A stretch of 64,000 nucleotides of DNA from Oceaniglobus ichthyenteri. GTDB lineage: Bacteria; Pseudomonadota; Alphaproteobacteria; Rhodobacterales; Rhodobacteraceae. Each line of letters opens with the position of its first letter. Position 1 is the stretch's first letter. A model generated the notes under the pieces. It was not told the origin of the DNA, did not search any database, and saw nothing but the letters and a program-made list of their open reading frames with translations. Both the position numbers and the translations under genes were made by a program. The stretch lies in assembly GCF_003057885.1 (NCBI RefSeq), contig NZ_QAGK01000004.1:240566-304565 (forward strand), in the 5' to 3' direction. Below, piece after piece: positions 53,799 through 64,000 of this stretch.

Positions 53799-54230
53799 TT
53801 AATTGGTCTTGCGACTGGGAATGAACGGCAAAGGCAGGATCGGCACGCCATCTTCCACCAGTTTGCGCGCCTCATCCGGTTTTGCCTGACCAAAGATCGA
53901 GCGTGAGGGTTTATCGCCCAAATGCATCGCGCGCGCCTCGGACACGAAATTTTGACCGACATCATCGGCGTTCTTTTCAATTTCCTTGCGCAATTTGGCA
54001 ATCGCGGCGGCGGCCGGATCAGTGGACGGGCCAGACAGGGCAACGGGGCGCTCTTCGCCCGTGTCCGTTGTGCGCACACGCGGCGCCATCAGTGCCTTTT
54101 CGATCAGGCCATCGCCGCATGTGGGGCAGGTGACCATGCCCGCTGTGCGCAACGTGTCATAGGCCGCACTTGAGGCGAACCAACTATCAAAGTCATGATT
54201 GTTCGAGCATTTTAGCGCATAGCGGATCAT
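53799..54230 (-). CDS. DUF1178 family protein
   Basis: The 143-residue protein starts IRYALKCSNNHDFDSWF and has a CPTCGDG zinc-ribbon-like pair, the DUF1178 signature. The C-terminal half is charged. Function is unknown, though it is conserved in alphaproteobacteria. The ATG at 54230 follows AAAGGGGG. It forms a pair with the SDR gene downstream. Confidence 0.87.
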   Translation of the reverse strand: MIRYALKCSNNHDFDSWFASSAAYDTLRTAGMVTCPTCGDGLIEKALMAPRVRTTDTGEERPVALSGPSTDPAAAAIAKLRKEIEKNADDVGQNFVSEARAMHLGDKPSRSIFGQAKPDEARKLVEDGVPILPLPFIPSRKTN

Positions 54231-54290
54231 CTGGCCCCCTTTGCCCTTTTGCAGGGCCCTGTGCATCAATATTTAGGGCCGGTGGCGGTG

Positions 54291-54755
54291 TTAAACCAGC
54301 GTCTTTGGATCAAAGGTGCGCAAAATACGTTTGAGCTCAGGCTCCTGAACCAATTGTGCGGCCTTTTTCGGGCTGAACCATTGGCGCGTCCGCTCGTGGG
54401 CTTCGGGCCAATCCTTGTGCTTTTTCGTGACCTTGAGCGGAAAAACCGCCACGACACAGGGCAGATCGTCGCCTTCCATCTCTTTGGTATAGGCATACAT
54501 GCCAAGGCAGGTGTCGTATAATTTGCCTTCAACGCCAGCCTCTTCAAACGCTTCGACAGCGGCGGCGCCTGCAGGGGTTTCGCCGCCCATGGGCCAGCCT
54601 TTGGGCACGATCCACCGTTTGGTGCGCCGTGTTGTGATCAGCAATACCTGAACCTCACCATTGTGACGCCGCCAGCACAGCGCGCCGAACTGCGTGCGCA
54701 CCTCGCGTTTTTGATCCGGCTTCAGGTCGAGTTGATTTACGCTTTCCTTTGACAT
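54291..54755 (-). CDS. NUDIX hydrolase
   Basis: The 154-residue protein has the NUDIX box GWPMGGETPAGAAAVEAFEE followed by AGV. In that box the usual arginine of REUxEE is valine while the metal-binding glutamates are kept. The layout resembles the diphosphoinositol-phosphate/dinucleoside-polyphosphate type (RRTKRWIVPKGWP). The gene lies just upstream of DUF1178 on the same strand. The ATG at 54755 is chosen over an in-frame GTG at 54770. Confidence 0.87.
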   Translation of the reverse strand: MSKESVNQLDLKPDQKREVRTQFGALCWRRHNGEVQVLLITTRRTKRWIVPKGWPMGGETPAGAAAVEAFEEAGVEGKLYDTCLGMYAYTKEMEGDDLPCVVAVFPLKVTKKHKDWPEAHERTRQWFSPKKAAQLVQEPELKRILRTFDPKTLV

Positions 54756-54922
54756 TTGTTTTTGCTGCACCGATTTGTCACCGCTGGTTGTCCAGCGTTC
54801 CCTTATTTATCTAAGGAATTTAGCATAACAAATTGATAATGCAAACGTTGTGCGCCGTTGACCACGGCACAGTTGCGCTTACATCGCTTGGAATGAGTGC
54901 GAATTCTCCTTCTTTATCGGCC

Positions 54923-56038
54923 ATGCCCCGGTTTATCGGTGCCAACATCTATCGCGGATCAAGCTATGGCGCGCATCACCCGTTGCGCGTGGCGCGGGTG
55001 TCAACGGTGATTGATCTGGCGCGGGCGATGGGGTGGTTTCAGCCCGGTCAGTATGTGAACAGCCCGCGCGCCCGGCCCGCCGCGCTGCAGGCCTGGCATG
55101 ATCCTGCGTATCTGGCGGTGTTGCAACGTGCCGAAGCGGGTGAGATCATCGCGCCTGATCTGCGGAAAACATACAATATCGCGACGCCATCAAACCCGAT
55201 TTTTCCGGAAATGTTTCGCCGTCCGGCCACGGCGGCGGGCGGGTCGATTTTGGCGGGGCAGATGTTGCGCGATGGGGGGGTGGTGCATTCGCCCGGCGGT
55301 GGTACCCATCATGGGATGCCGGACCGTGCCAATGGATTTTGCTATCTCAATGATCCGGTTCTGGCGGTTCTATCGCTGCGTGATGCGGGTGTGCGGCGCG
55401 TGGCCTATGTGGATATCGACGCGCATCATCCTGACGGGGTCGAACATGGATTGGGCGATGACGCGGATGTGTTGATGATTTCGGTGCATGAAGAACGGCG
55501 TTGGCCCTTCACCGGTGATTTGCAGGATCGCGGCGCGGGGCAGGTGTGGAACCTGCCGGTGCCGCGCGGGTTCAACGACACCGAAATGCAGGCGGTGCTG
55601 GATAGTCTGATCCTGCCACGTCTGGCCGCGTTCCGGCCCGAGGCGATTGTGCTGCAATGTGGCGCCGATGCGGTTTTGGAAGACCCGCTGTCGCGCCTGA
55701 CCCTGTCAAACAACGCCCATGTGGCGGTTGTAAATGCGGTGCGGGCACTGTCGCCCCGCCTGTTGGTATTGGGCGGAGGGGGATACAATCCGTGGTCCGT
55801 CGGACGGTGCTGGGCGCGGGTTTGGGCGGCGCTGAACGGGTATGAGGTGCCCGATCATCTGCCCGAGGCGGCGCAGGCGGTGCTGCGCGGGTTGGTTTGG
55901 ACCGGGCACCGCGATGGCAAAACGCCCCCGGTCCATTGGTTTACCACCTTGGCCGACGCGCCCCGCCCCGGGCCGGTGGGTGAGGAGGTGAGAGCGCGGT
56001 TATCGGCGCTGGAGGCGCGGGCGCGCGTCTGGGTTTAG
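54923..56038 (+). CDS. Histone deacetylase-family (AcuC/APAH-like) hydrolase
   Basis: The 371-residue protein has the arginase/HDAC fold with the zinc and catalytic residues in SPGGGTHHGMPDRANGF, DIDAHHPDG and a late LGGGGYNP loop. Such bacterial enzymes remove acetyl groups from polyamines, acetyl-lysine or small amines. Homology appears to begin at MPRFIGANIYRGSSYG (ATG at 54923). Upstream ATGs at 54893 and 54833 are in frame and cannot be excluded. Confidence 0.87.
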   Translation: MPRFIGANIYRGSSYGAHHPLRVARVSTVIDLARAMGWFQPGQYVNSPRARPAALQAWHDPAYLAVLQRAEAGEIIAPDLRKTYNIATPSNPIFPEMFRRPATAAGGSILAGQMLRDGGVVHSPGGGTHHGMPDRANGFCYLNDPVLAVLSLRDAGVRRVAYVDIDAHHPDGVEHGLGDDADVLMISVHEERRWPFTGDLQDRGAGQVWNLPVPRGFNDTEMQAVLDSLILPRLAAFRPEAIVLQCGADAVLEDPLSRLTLSNNAHVAVVNAVRALSPRLLVLGGGGYNPWSVGRCWARVWAALNGYEVPDHLPEAAQAVLRGLVWTGHRDGKTPPVHWFTTLADAPRPGPVGEEVRARLSALEARARVWV

Positions 56039-56066
56039 CGGTGCGCGTGGGGCTGGCCGGGGAAAT

Positions 56067-56115
56067 GGGGGCGTCTGCCCCCTTGCCCCCCGAGGATATT
56101 TTCAAAACGAAAATG
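56067..56115. repeat. Hairpin plus GGATATTT 3'-flank element, copy 3
   Basis: GGGGGC-GTCT-GCCCCC (56067-56082) is followed by CCCCCCGAGGATATTTTCAA and an A-rich tail to 56115. It lies between two converging genes and is the most complete of the three copies in this window. Confidence 0.55.
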
Positions 56116-56118
56116 GGC

Positions 56119-59303
<3,185 letters not shown>

Positions 59304-59307
<4 letters not shown>

Positions 59308-60011
59308 CCCTGTGTCTGATTCCGGCGCGGGGCGGTTCAAAACGCATACCGGGCAAGAATATTCGCGATTTCGCGGGCAAGCCGATGATCGCCTGGTCAA
59401 TTGAGGCCGCCAAAGAGGCGGGGTGTTTTGATCGGATCATCGTGTCAACCGATGACGCCGCCATCGCCGATGTCGCCCGCGCCCATGGGGCCGAGGTGCC
59501 GTTTGTGCGCCCCGCCGCGCTGTCGGATGATTTTGCCACCACGGGCGCGGTGGTGAAACACGCGCTGAACTGGTGCGCGGATCAGGGCGCGATGCCTGAG
59601 GTTTTATGCTGCCTTTATGCCACGGCCCCTTTTGTGCGGGCCACGGATTTGGCGGCAGGCGCAGGCATGTTGGGGGACGCAGATTATGCCGTGCCCGTCA
59701 CCAGTTTCGGTTTCCCGATCCAGCGCGCGGTGAAAATCGTGGGGGGGCGGTTGGAAATGTTCGACCCCAGCCAATACACCACCCGCAGTCAGGATCTGGA
59801 ACCGGCCTATCACGATGCAGGACAGTTTTATTGGGGCCGCAGTGCGGCATGGCTGAACGATGTGCCGCCTTTTGGCCCGGGGACTGTGCCCATTCACCTG
59901 CCTCGCTGGCGGGTGCAAGACATCGACACACCCGAAGATTGGGCCCGGGCCGAGCTGTTGTATGCGCTGCTTACTTCGCCGGGCCTGTCAGCTGTTTCGC
60001 CAGATCGCTGA
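59304..60011 (+). CDS. pseF: CMP-pseudaminic acid cytidylyltransferase PseF
   Basis: The 235-residue nucleotidyltransferase has the CMP-sugar synthetase motif IPARGGSKRIPGKN and the LYATAPFVRATDL and DIDTPEDWARAELLY segments. It activates pseudaminic acid with CTP. The start is the GTG at 59304 that overlaps the pseC stop (GTGA). Its 3' end overlaps a convergent small gene by 41 bases. Confidence 0.92.
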
Positions 60012-60171
60012 CCGCCTGATCCTGACGATAGATTTCGGCCAGGATTTTCGCCGCCTCATCAGGCGATGACCGAAAAGCCAGCCGCAGGATATCCATCCAG
60101 TTCTTGTTGTTCTTGGTGCGGACGGCTTCGATCTGGTCGATGATTTCGTCATAGGGGCTGCGTTCGCTCAT
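59971..60171 (-). CDS. Small conserved-looking helical protein at the end of the pse minus operon
   Basis: The 66-residue protein starts MSERSPYDEIIDQIEAVRTK and continues with WMDILRLAFRSSPDEA. It is predicted to be all-helical and I do not know its function. A GAGGA ribosome site and an ATGA overlap with the pseH stop support expression. Its last 41 bases are antisense to pseF. Its link to pseudaminic acid is through position only. Confidence 0.65.
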   Translation of the reverse strand: MSERSPYDEIIDQIEAVRTKNNKNWMDILRLAFRSSPDEAAKILAEIYRQDQAVSDLAKQLTGPAK

Positions 60172-60608
60172 GGTGTCCTCGGGCAAATGTAAACAAAGGG
60201 GTCGGATGTCGCACTAAAGCCAGATTGTTGAAAAAGTGCAAGGCTTGCGGCATTCTCAGGCTTGATCCGGGCCACAAATGGCAGATTTTTGACAGGGCAG
60301 GTTTCCAAGGCCATCTTCAATGCGGCCCGCCCAATTCCCCGACCCCGCGCCATTTGGGCCAAGGCGATGCTGACCTCAACAGCAGTTTCGTTTCGATCAA
60401 ACCGGACCATACCCAGATCAGCACCATCTTTTTGTATGATAAGGATCGTCCGCGACGGGTTGGCCAAGGCGGCGTCAAACCATGCCTGATGTGTTGCTGT
60501 GTCAATCGGATTTGAATCCATCGAAACCGCGCGCACATCGGGCGCATTGCGCAAATCCAACAGCAGCGCACTGTCGTCGGCGGTGGCGGGGCGCAGGGTA
60601 ATCGGCAT
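60168..60608 (-). CDS. pseH: PseH-like GNAT N-acetyltransferase
   Basis: The 146-residue GNAT has ITLRPATADDSALLLDLRN at the start, the acetyl-CoA loop ALAQMARGRGIGRAA and IKPENAASLALFQQSGF. In pse loci such a GNAT acetylates the 4-amino group made by PseC. It starts inside the stop of the WaaA-like gene (TGATG) and overlaps the small gene downstream, so the four minus-strand genes are one operon. Confidence 0.85.
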   Translation of the reverse strand: MPITLRPATADDSALLLDLRNAPDVRAVSMDSNPIDTATHQAWFDAALANPSRTILIIQKDGADLGMVRFDRNETAVEVSIALAQMARGRGIGRAALKMALETCPVKNLPFVARIKPENAASLALFQQSGFSATSDPFVYICPRTP

Positions 60609-61918
60609 CAGTTTTCCAGACATTGTTTCAGGGCCGCAAGGCTGCGTCGGCTTGCGCCTTTGTGTTGGTCGTTAAACCCTTCGGCGCACCGGGTCATTGC
60701 TGCCAATGCGGTCGGGTTTTCGATCAAGTCCGCGATTTCAGCGCTCAATGCAGATGCGTCGGGGAAAATCCTTAACGCCCCGGCGGCGATGGCTTCGTGT
60801 GCGGGAAAGGTGATGCCGAAAATGCTGTCGCCCATGACAACCGGTTTGCACAGCGCCAAAGGCTCGACAATGTTATGGCCACCGTGATTGACGAGGCTGC
60901 CGCCAACAAAAACGAGGTCTGCGGCCGCGTACCAGATGTTCATCTCGCCCAACGAATCGGCCAACAAAACATCGGTTTTCGGCGGTTGATCCGGTGTCAG
61001 TTGCGCGCGCCGTTCAAATGAAATGCCGTTGTCGTTCAGGGCCTTTGCCACAGCGTCAAACCGCTGTGGGCTGCGCGGCGCCCAAATAATGCGCAGTGCA
61101 TTCGACCGGGCGCACAACTCACGCAACATCGTCAGCAGCATCTGCTCTTCGGCCTCGACCGAGCTGGCGATCAACAGGATCGGGGCGGCTCCCCAAGCAT
61201 CGGCTTTCAGGGCGCGCCCAAAGGCGATCTGTTTCGGCTCAATCGCCTGATCGAATTTCAACTCACCGACAATCAGAATGCGTTGGGCACACACGCCCGC
61301 ACGGATATAGCGCGCGCGATAAACCTCGGATTTGGTGAGGATGATGGAAAACAGTTGCAAAAGCTCTAACCGTGCGCCGCCAAATCGGCCGGCGTCCCGC
61401 GTGATGGTACGGTCCAGAAGGTTGCCATTCACCTGTGCCATGGGAATGCCCAACCGCCGCGCGATCAAAAGCTGCGCTGGCCAAAGTTCGGATTCGACAA
61501 TCAACCCAAGGGCAGGGCGGGCGCGGCGCAACATCCGGCGCACCGCCCAATTCAGATCAAGTGGAACATAGCGATGGATCACCCCAGGGTCGTCAAAAAG
61601 GCGCTGCCCCTCGCGCAACCCCGCCGCCGAGGAGTGGGTTAGCAGGATCATATGCCCATGGGCCAGAAATTCACGCACCAGCGGGCTGACCGCGCGAGTT
61701 TCGCCCAAAGACGCCGCAAAAATCCAGATACATCCGTGCGGCGCAACAGGCCCAAACCCGAACCGTTCGCCGATCCGCTGGCGATACAACGGCTCGCGTC
61801 TGCCACGGTGCCAAAATAGCAAAAGAACCAGCGGAAGCGCGGCGTGCAAGGTTATCTGCCAAACCGCGGCAACCAGGCGCAACCGAAGGCTGGGTTTTGG
61901 GATCGGCCTTGGCGTCAT
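60608..61918 (-). CDS. Kdo-transferase-like (WaaA/KdtA, GT30) glycosyltransferase in the pse operon
   Basis: The 436-residue protein has the WaaA N-terminal membrane anchor (LHAALPLVLLLFWHRGRREP), the acceptor-side catalytic region ASLGETRAVSPLV with its glutamate, VESELWPAQLL and the CMP-donor block VFVGGSLVNHGGHNIVEPL. It could be the ordinary lipid A Kdo transferase. However, it is locked between pseI and pseH by two overlapping start/stop codons. Since pseudaminic acid is also a CMP-activated ulosonate, it may instead transfer pseudaminic acid to its acceptor. That is inference. Confidence 0.85.
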   Translation of the reverse strand: MTPRPIPKPSLRLRLVAAVWQITLHAALPLVLLLFWHRGRREPLYRQRIGERFGFGPVAPHGCIWIFAASLGETRAVSPLVREFLAHGHMILLTHSSAAGLREGQRLFDDPGVIHRYVPLDLNWAVRRMLRRARPALGLIVESELWPAQLLIARRLGIPMAQVNGNLLDRTITRDAGRFGGARLELLQLFSIILTKSEVYRARYIRAGVCAQRILIVGELKFDQAIEPKQIAFGRALKADAWGAAPILLIASSVEAEEQMLLTMLRELCARSNALRIIWAPRSPQRFDAVAKALNDNGISFERRAQLTPDQPPKTDVLLADSLGEMNIWYAAADLVFVGGSLVNHGGHNIVEPLALCKPVVMGDSIFGITFPAHEAIAAGALRIFPDASALSAEIADLIENPTALAAMTRCAEGFNDQHKGASRRSLAALKQCLEN

Positions 61919-62961
61919 TCGGCAAGATCATCCCAGACAATCGGATGCCCGCGCTGTACATCCCGGGCCAAGGTGGCGCCGCGCACTTTTGCAGCTTCTG
62001 TTGGCGCAATCCCCGCATTGGGGCGGATGAACCGGAAATCTTCGTCCGTCAGAATGTCACCTTTGCTTAGGTCGCGGATGGCAAACGCCGACCGCCGCCC
62101 GATGGATTTGTTCACCTGCTCGGCCCCAGAGGTTTGTTTCAACCCCGTGCCACGGGCCGCGTGGATTTCGGCAACACCGGTGGCGATTTCGGTCATGACG
62201 TCAGGGGTGGCGGAAAACCTGTGATCGGGGCCTTTGCGGGTGGGATCGTTGGTAAAGTGTTTTTCAATCGCCACAGCCCCCATGGCCGCGGCGGCAAGGG
62301 GGCCGCGCGATCCGATGGTGTGATCGGAAAACCCGACCATCCGGCGAAACACATCGCCCATTGCGGTCATTGCGCGCAGGTTGATCTGATCCAGCGGTGC
62401 CGGATAGCTGGAACAACAATGAAGCAGGACCACAGGCCCGGAATTGGCGGTATCCAGCACCTCAAGCGCATGCGCCACCTCATCCATTGTCGCCATGCCG
62501 GTCGACAGGATCAGCGGTTTGCCCGTGCCAGCGACAGCGCGCAGCAGATCATCGTAGGTCATTTCAAAACTGGCGACCTTGTAAACCGCACAGCCCAGCG
62601 ATTCGATAAAATCAAGATCGCGCGGGTCATAGATGGAGGTGAACGGCAAAAGCCCCCGCTCGCGGGCTCTGGCAAACAGGGGTTCGTGAAATTCCATCGG
62701 CATTCCGGCCGATTGATACAGCGCGTACAGGTTTTCATGGCCCCATACCGGGTCAATTTTCATCGAGGGGTGATCCGACGGAATGGTCAGGCTGTCGGCG
62801 TTATAGGTTTGAAGTTTCAAACAATCCCACCCCGCATCGGCAGCGATATCCACCAATGCCAGCGCCTGATCCAGATCACGGTCGTGATTGGCGCTGATTT
62901 CAGCGATCAAAAGAGGCTTTGCCTCGCGGTCAATGGTTTTGCCTTCAAGGGTCAGGGTCAT
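61915..62961 (-). CDS. pseI: Pseudaminic acid synthase PseI (NeuB family)
   Basis: The 348-residue protein has the NeuB barrel (LIAEISANHDRDLDQAL, FKVASFEMT-type stretch AVYKVASFEMTYDDLL, GFSDHTIGSRGPLAAAAMG, IEKHFTNDPTRKGPDH) and a C-terminal SAF antifreeze-like domain. It condenses 6-deoxy-AltdiNAc with phosphoenolpyruvate to pseudaminic acid. The ATG at 62961 is the homologous start. It heads the minus-strand operon pseI-WaaA-like-pseH-small gene. Confidence 0.92.
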   Translation of the reverse strand: MTLTLEGKTIDREAKPLLIAEISANHDRDLDQALALVDIAADAGWDCLKLQTYNADSLTIPSDHPSMKIDPVWGHENLYALYQSAGMPMEFHEPLFARARERGLLPFTSIYDPRDLDFIESLGCAVYKVASFEMTYDDLLRAVAGTGKPLILSTGMATMDEVAHALEVLDTANSGPVVLLHCCSSYPAPLDQINLRAMTAMGDVFRRMVGFSDHTIGSRGPLAAAAMGAVAIEKHFTNDPTRKGPDHRFSATPDVMTEIATGVAEIHAARGTGLKQTSGAEQVNKSIGRRSAFAIRDLSKGDILTDEDFRFIRPNAGIAPTEAAKVRGATLARDVQRGHPIVWDDLAE

Positions 62962-63274
62962 GATGCGGTCCGTTGTTGTTACCACACCTGATCAACCACA
63001 TTTGCCACCCTATTGCCATGCACCGCAACCACCGCCACCCGATGTAAAGCGAAAAGACGCGCGCGATGAATTGTAAAGCTGCACGGCGGGCGACATGCGT
63101 CTTGCGGAAAAGCGAGCCGTGATTGCCAAGAGCGTGAATGCAGGGGAAAGATGGTGCAGCTAGAGAGAGAAAGTTGGAACTCTCTATTCGCCACTCTTGA
63201 AGAGTGGGAGCACCTTCTCCGCGCTGTCGATGCTCATAACACCGTAACTCAGGATAACAATCCGAGGTGCGGTC
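62962..63274. other. Intergenic boundary between pse locus and mobilisation genes; possible oriT
   Basis: There is no gene in these 313 bases. The left part should hold the pseI promoter. A perfect hairpin CCACTCTTGAAGAGTGG (63191-63207) and the facing CACC/GGTG bases around 63242-63270 precede the MobC-like gene. An origin of transfer usually lies in this position, so this is a candidate oriT, without recognisable nick-site consensus. Confidence 0.35.
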
Positions 63275-63700
63275 ATGAGCATTTCGGAACGTGATTTCAA
63301 TGCGGTAGCAGCCGCCAACCCCAAAAAGAAGCCGCGCGAGGCTCCGTTCTCGCTCCGCCTGTCGTTTGAAGAAAAGGCACTTTTGCGCGCCGCAGCAAAC
63401 GGCGTGCCGCTTGGGGCGTACATCAAGGCCAAGCTCTTCGACGAGCCGCTGGAAAAGGTACGTCGCCGCAACACCAATCCTGTCAAAGACCATGAAGCCC
63501 TGGGCCGCGTTCTGGGCGCGCTCGGAAAGTCCCGCCTGTCTCAGAACCTGAACCAGATCGCCCGCGCGGCTAATATGGGCTCGCTGCCCGTGTCGCCGGA
63601 ACTCGAAGACGAACTCCGCCAGGCCTGCGCGGATGTCGAAACCTTGCGCAAAGAACTACTGCGGGCGCTTGGCAGCTTGTCGGAAGGAGGCCCGTCATGA
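63275..63700 (+). CDS. MobC-like relaxosome accessory protein
   Basis: The 141-residue protein has the ribbon-helix-helix-like segment APFSLRLSFEEKALLRAAA followed by VPLGAYIKAKLF. Its C-terminal half, SRLSQNLNQIARAANMGSLP, matches the MobC family (the LNQIAR motif) of mobilisable plasmids. It would bind oriT and help the relaxase. Its stop overlaps the start of the relaxase remnant (ATGA), the usual mobC-relaxase arrangement. Confidence 0.8.
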   Translation: MSISERDFNAVAAANPKKKPREAPFSLRLSFEEKALLRAAANGVPLGAYIKAKLFDEPLEKVRRRNTNPVKDHEALGRVLGALGKSRLSQNLNQIARAANMGSLPVSPELEDELRQACADVETLRKELLRALGSLSEGGPS

Positions 63701-63873
63701 TCTTGAAAGGCAACCCGCGCGGCAACGCAGCCAGCTTGGCTAAGCATCTGATGAACGTCCACGACAACGAGCATGTCGAGCTTCATGAGCTACGCGGCTT
63801 CATGAATGAAGATGATCTGCAAGAGGCGCTGAAAGAGGCCGAGGCTATCGCCAAGGGCACGCGCCGCCCGATC
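63697..63873 (+). pseudogene. Relaxase gene, truncated after about 57 codons by an IS3-type element
   Basis: The start MILKGNPRGNAASLAKHLMN and DNEHVELHELRGFM are typical of the N-terminus of relaxase/mobilisation nuclease proteins. After EAIAKGTRR the sequence leaves the family and the frame stops at 63904-63906. The break coincides with the apparent left end of an insertion sequence, so the mobilisation gene is disrupted unless its remainder lies beyond the window. Confidence 0.75.
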
Positions 63874-64000
63874 TGGACCTGTCGCGGTTTGATGCCGCTC
63901 CTTTGATAGCATTTACTGCAGCAAAGGAGACTGACTATGGGACTGAAACGGACGGACGAATTCCGCCAGGATGCGGTGCGGATCGCGCTGACCAGTGGGC
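63874..64000 (+). mobile_element. IS3-family insertion sequence, left end only
   Basis: A likely left terminus TGGACCTGTCGCGGTTTGAT begins near 63874 within the relaxase gene. A transposase orfA start follows at 63937. The rest of the element lies outside the window, so ends and target duplication cannot be checked. Confidence 0.65.
63937..64000 (+). CDS. IS3-family transposase orfA, partial (N-terminus)
   Basis: The first 21 codons read MGLKRTDEFRQDAVRIALTS plus one glycine, typical of IS3-family OrfA proteins that begin with a helix-turn-helix domain. A ribosome site AAAGGAGA precedes the ATG. The gene continues past the right edge. Confidence 0.75.
   Translation, partial: MGLKRTDEFRQDAVRIALTSG

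Overview
The window reads as chromosome, or possibly a large replicon, of a marine alphaproteobacterium of the Rhodobacterales (Roseobacter-type). Indications are the cox assembly block coxB-ctaB-small ORF-ctaG-ctaE-surf1 followed by thrC and an M16 peptidase, the mtnP-apt and lysC/ptsP neighbourhoods, an initiator tRNA with the alphaproteobacterial sequence, and high G+C with many ATGA stop/start overlaps. No strain can be named from sequence alone.

Layout. 1-5.0 kb is an accessory, decaying segment: a cut-off GNAT gene and a polysaccharide deacetylase, a gene-poor stretch, a class II Fic protein, an IS5/IS427-type insertion sequence, a broken UPF0149/YecA-like gene and an initiator tRNA. 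5.2-17.3 kb is a catabolic block with the genes expected for 2,3-dihydroxypropane-1-sulfonate (DHPS): a HpsN-like HisD homologue, an SDR and a zinc alcohol dehydrogenase, sulfopyruvate decarboxylase ComDE and an FMN-dependent LldD-type dehydrogenase. It also has a LacI regulator with two tandem operators, a Gfo/Idh/MocA sugar dehydrogenase and a complete branched-chain-amino-acid-type ABC importer (binding protein, two permeases, two ATPases).

17.3-31.3 kb is the most striking region. It is an alginate-like exopolysaccharide operon (algD-alg8-alg44-algA-algG-like-unknown-algX-like-Sel1 protein-algL-like), with a divergent heparinase-type polysaccharide lyase beside it. The precursor and polymerase enzymes keep their active-site motifs. 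The c-di-GMP receptor, the isomerase domain of AlgA, and the epimerase, acetyltransferase and lyase homologues each lack the residues known to be essential in Pseudomonas. algE, algF, algI and algJ are absent. This suggests a related but distinct polymer, or a system in which the processing proteins act as scaffold.

31.3-56 kb is mostly core: cueR, tldD, cytochrome oxidase subunits and assembly, thrC, M16 peptidase, GNATs, a GlcD-type flavoprotein, apt, mtnP, a SulP transporter, ptsP, a periplasmic cyclic-nucleotide phosphodiesterase, lysC, DUF1178, NUDIX and HDAC-like genes. 56-63 kb is a serine/threonine dehydratase plus a pseudaminic-acid locus: pseB-pseC-pseF on +, facing pseI-WaaA-like-pseH-small ORF on -. 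No pseG is visible and a Kdo-transferase-like gene is embedded in it. 63.2-64 kb is a plasmid-type mobilisation remnant: a MobC-like gene and a relaxase gene truncated by an IS3-family element that continues past the window.
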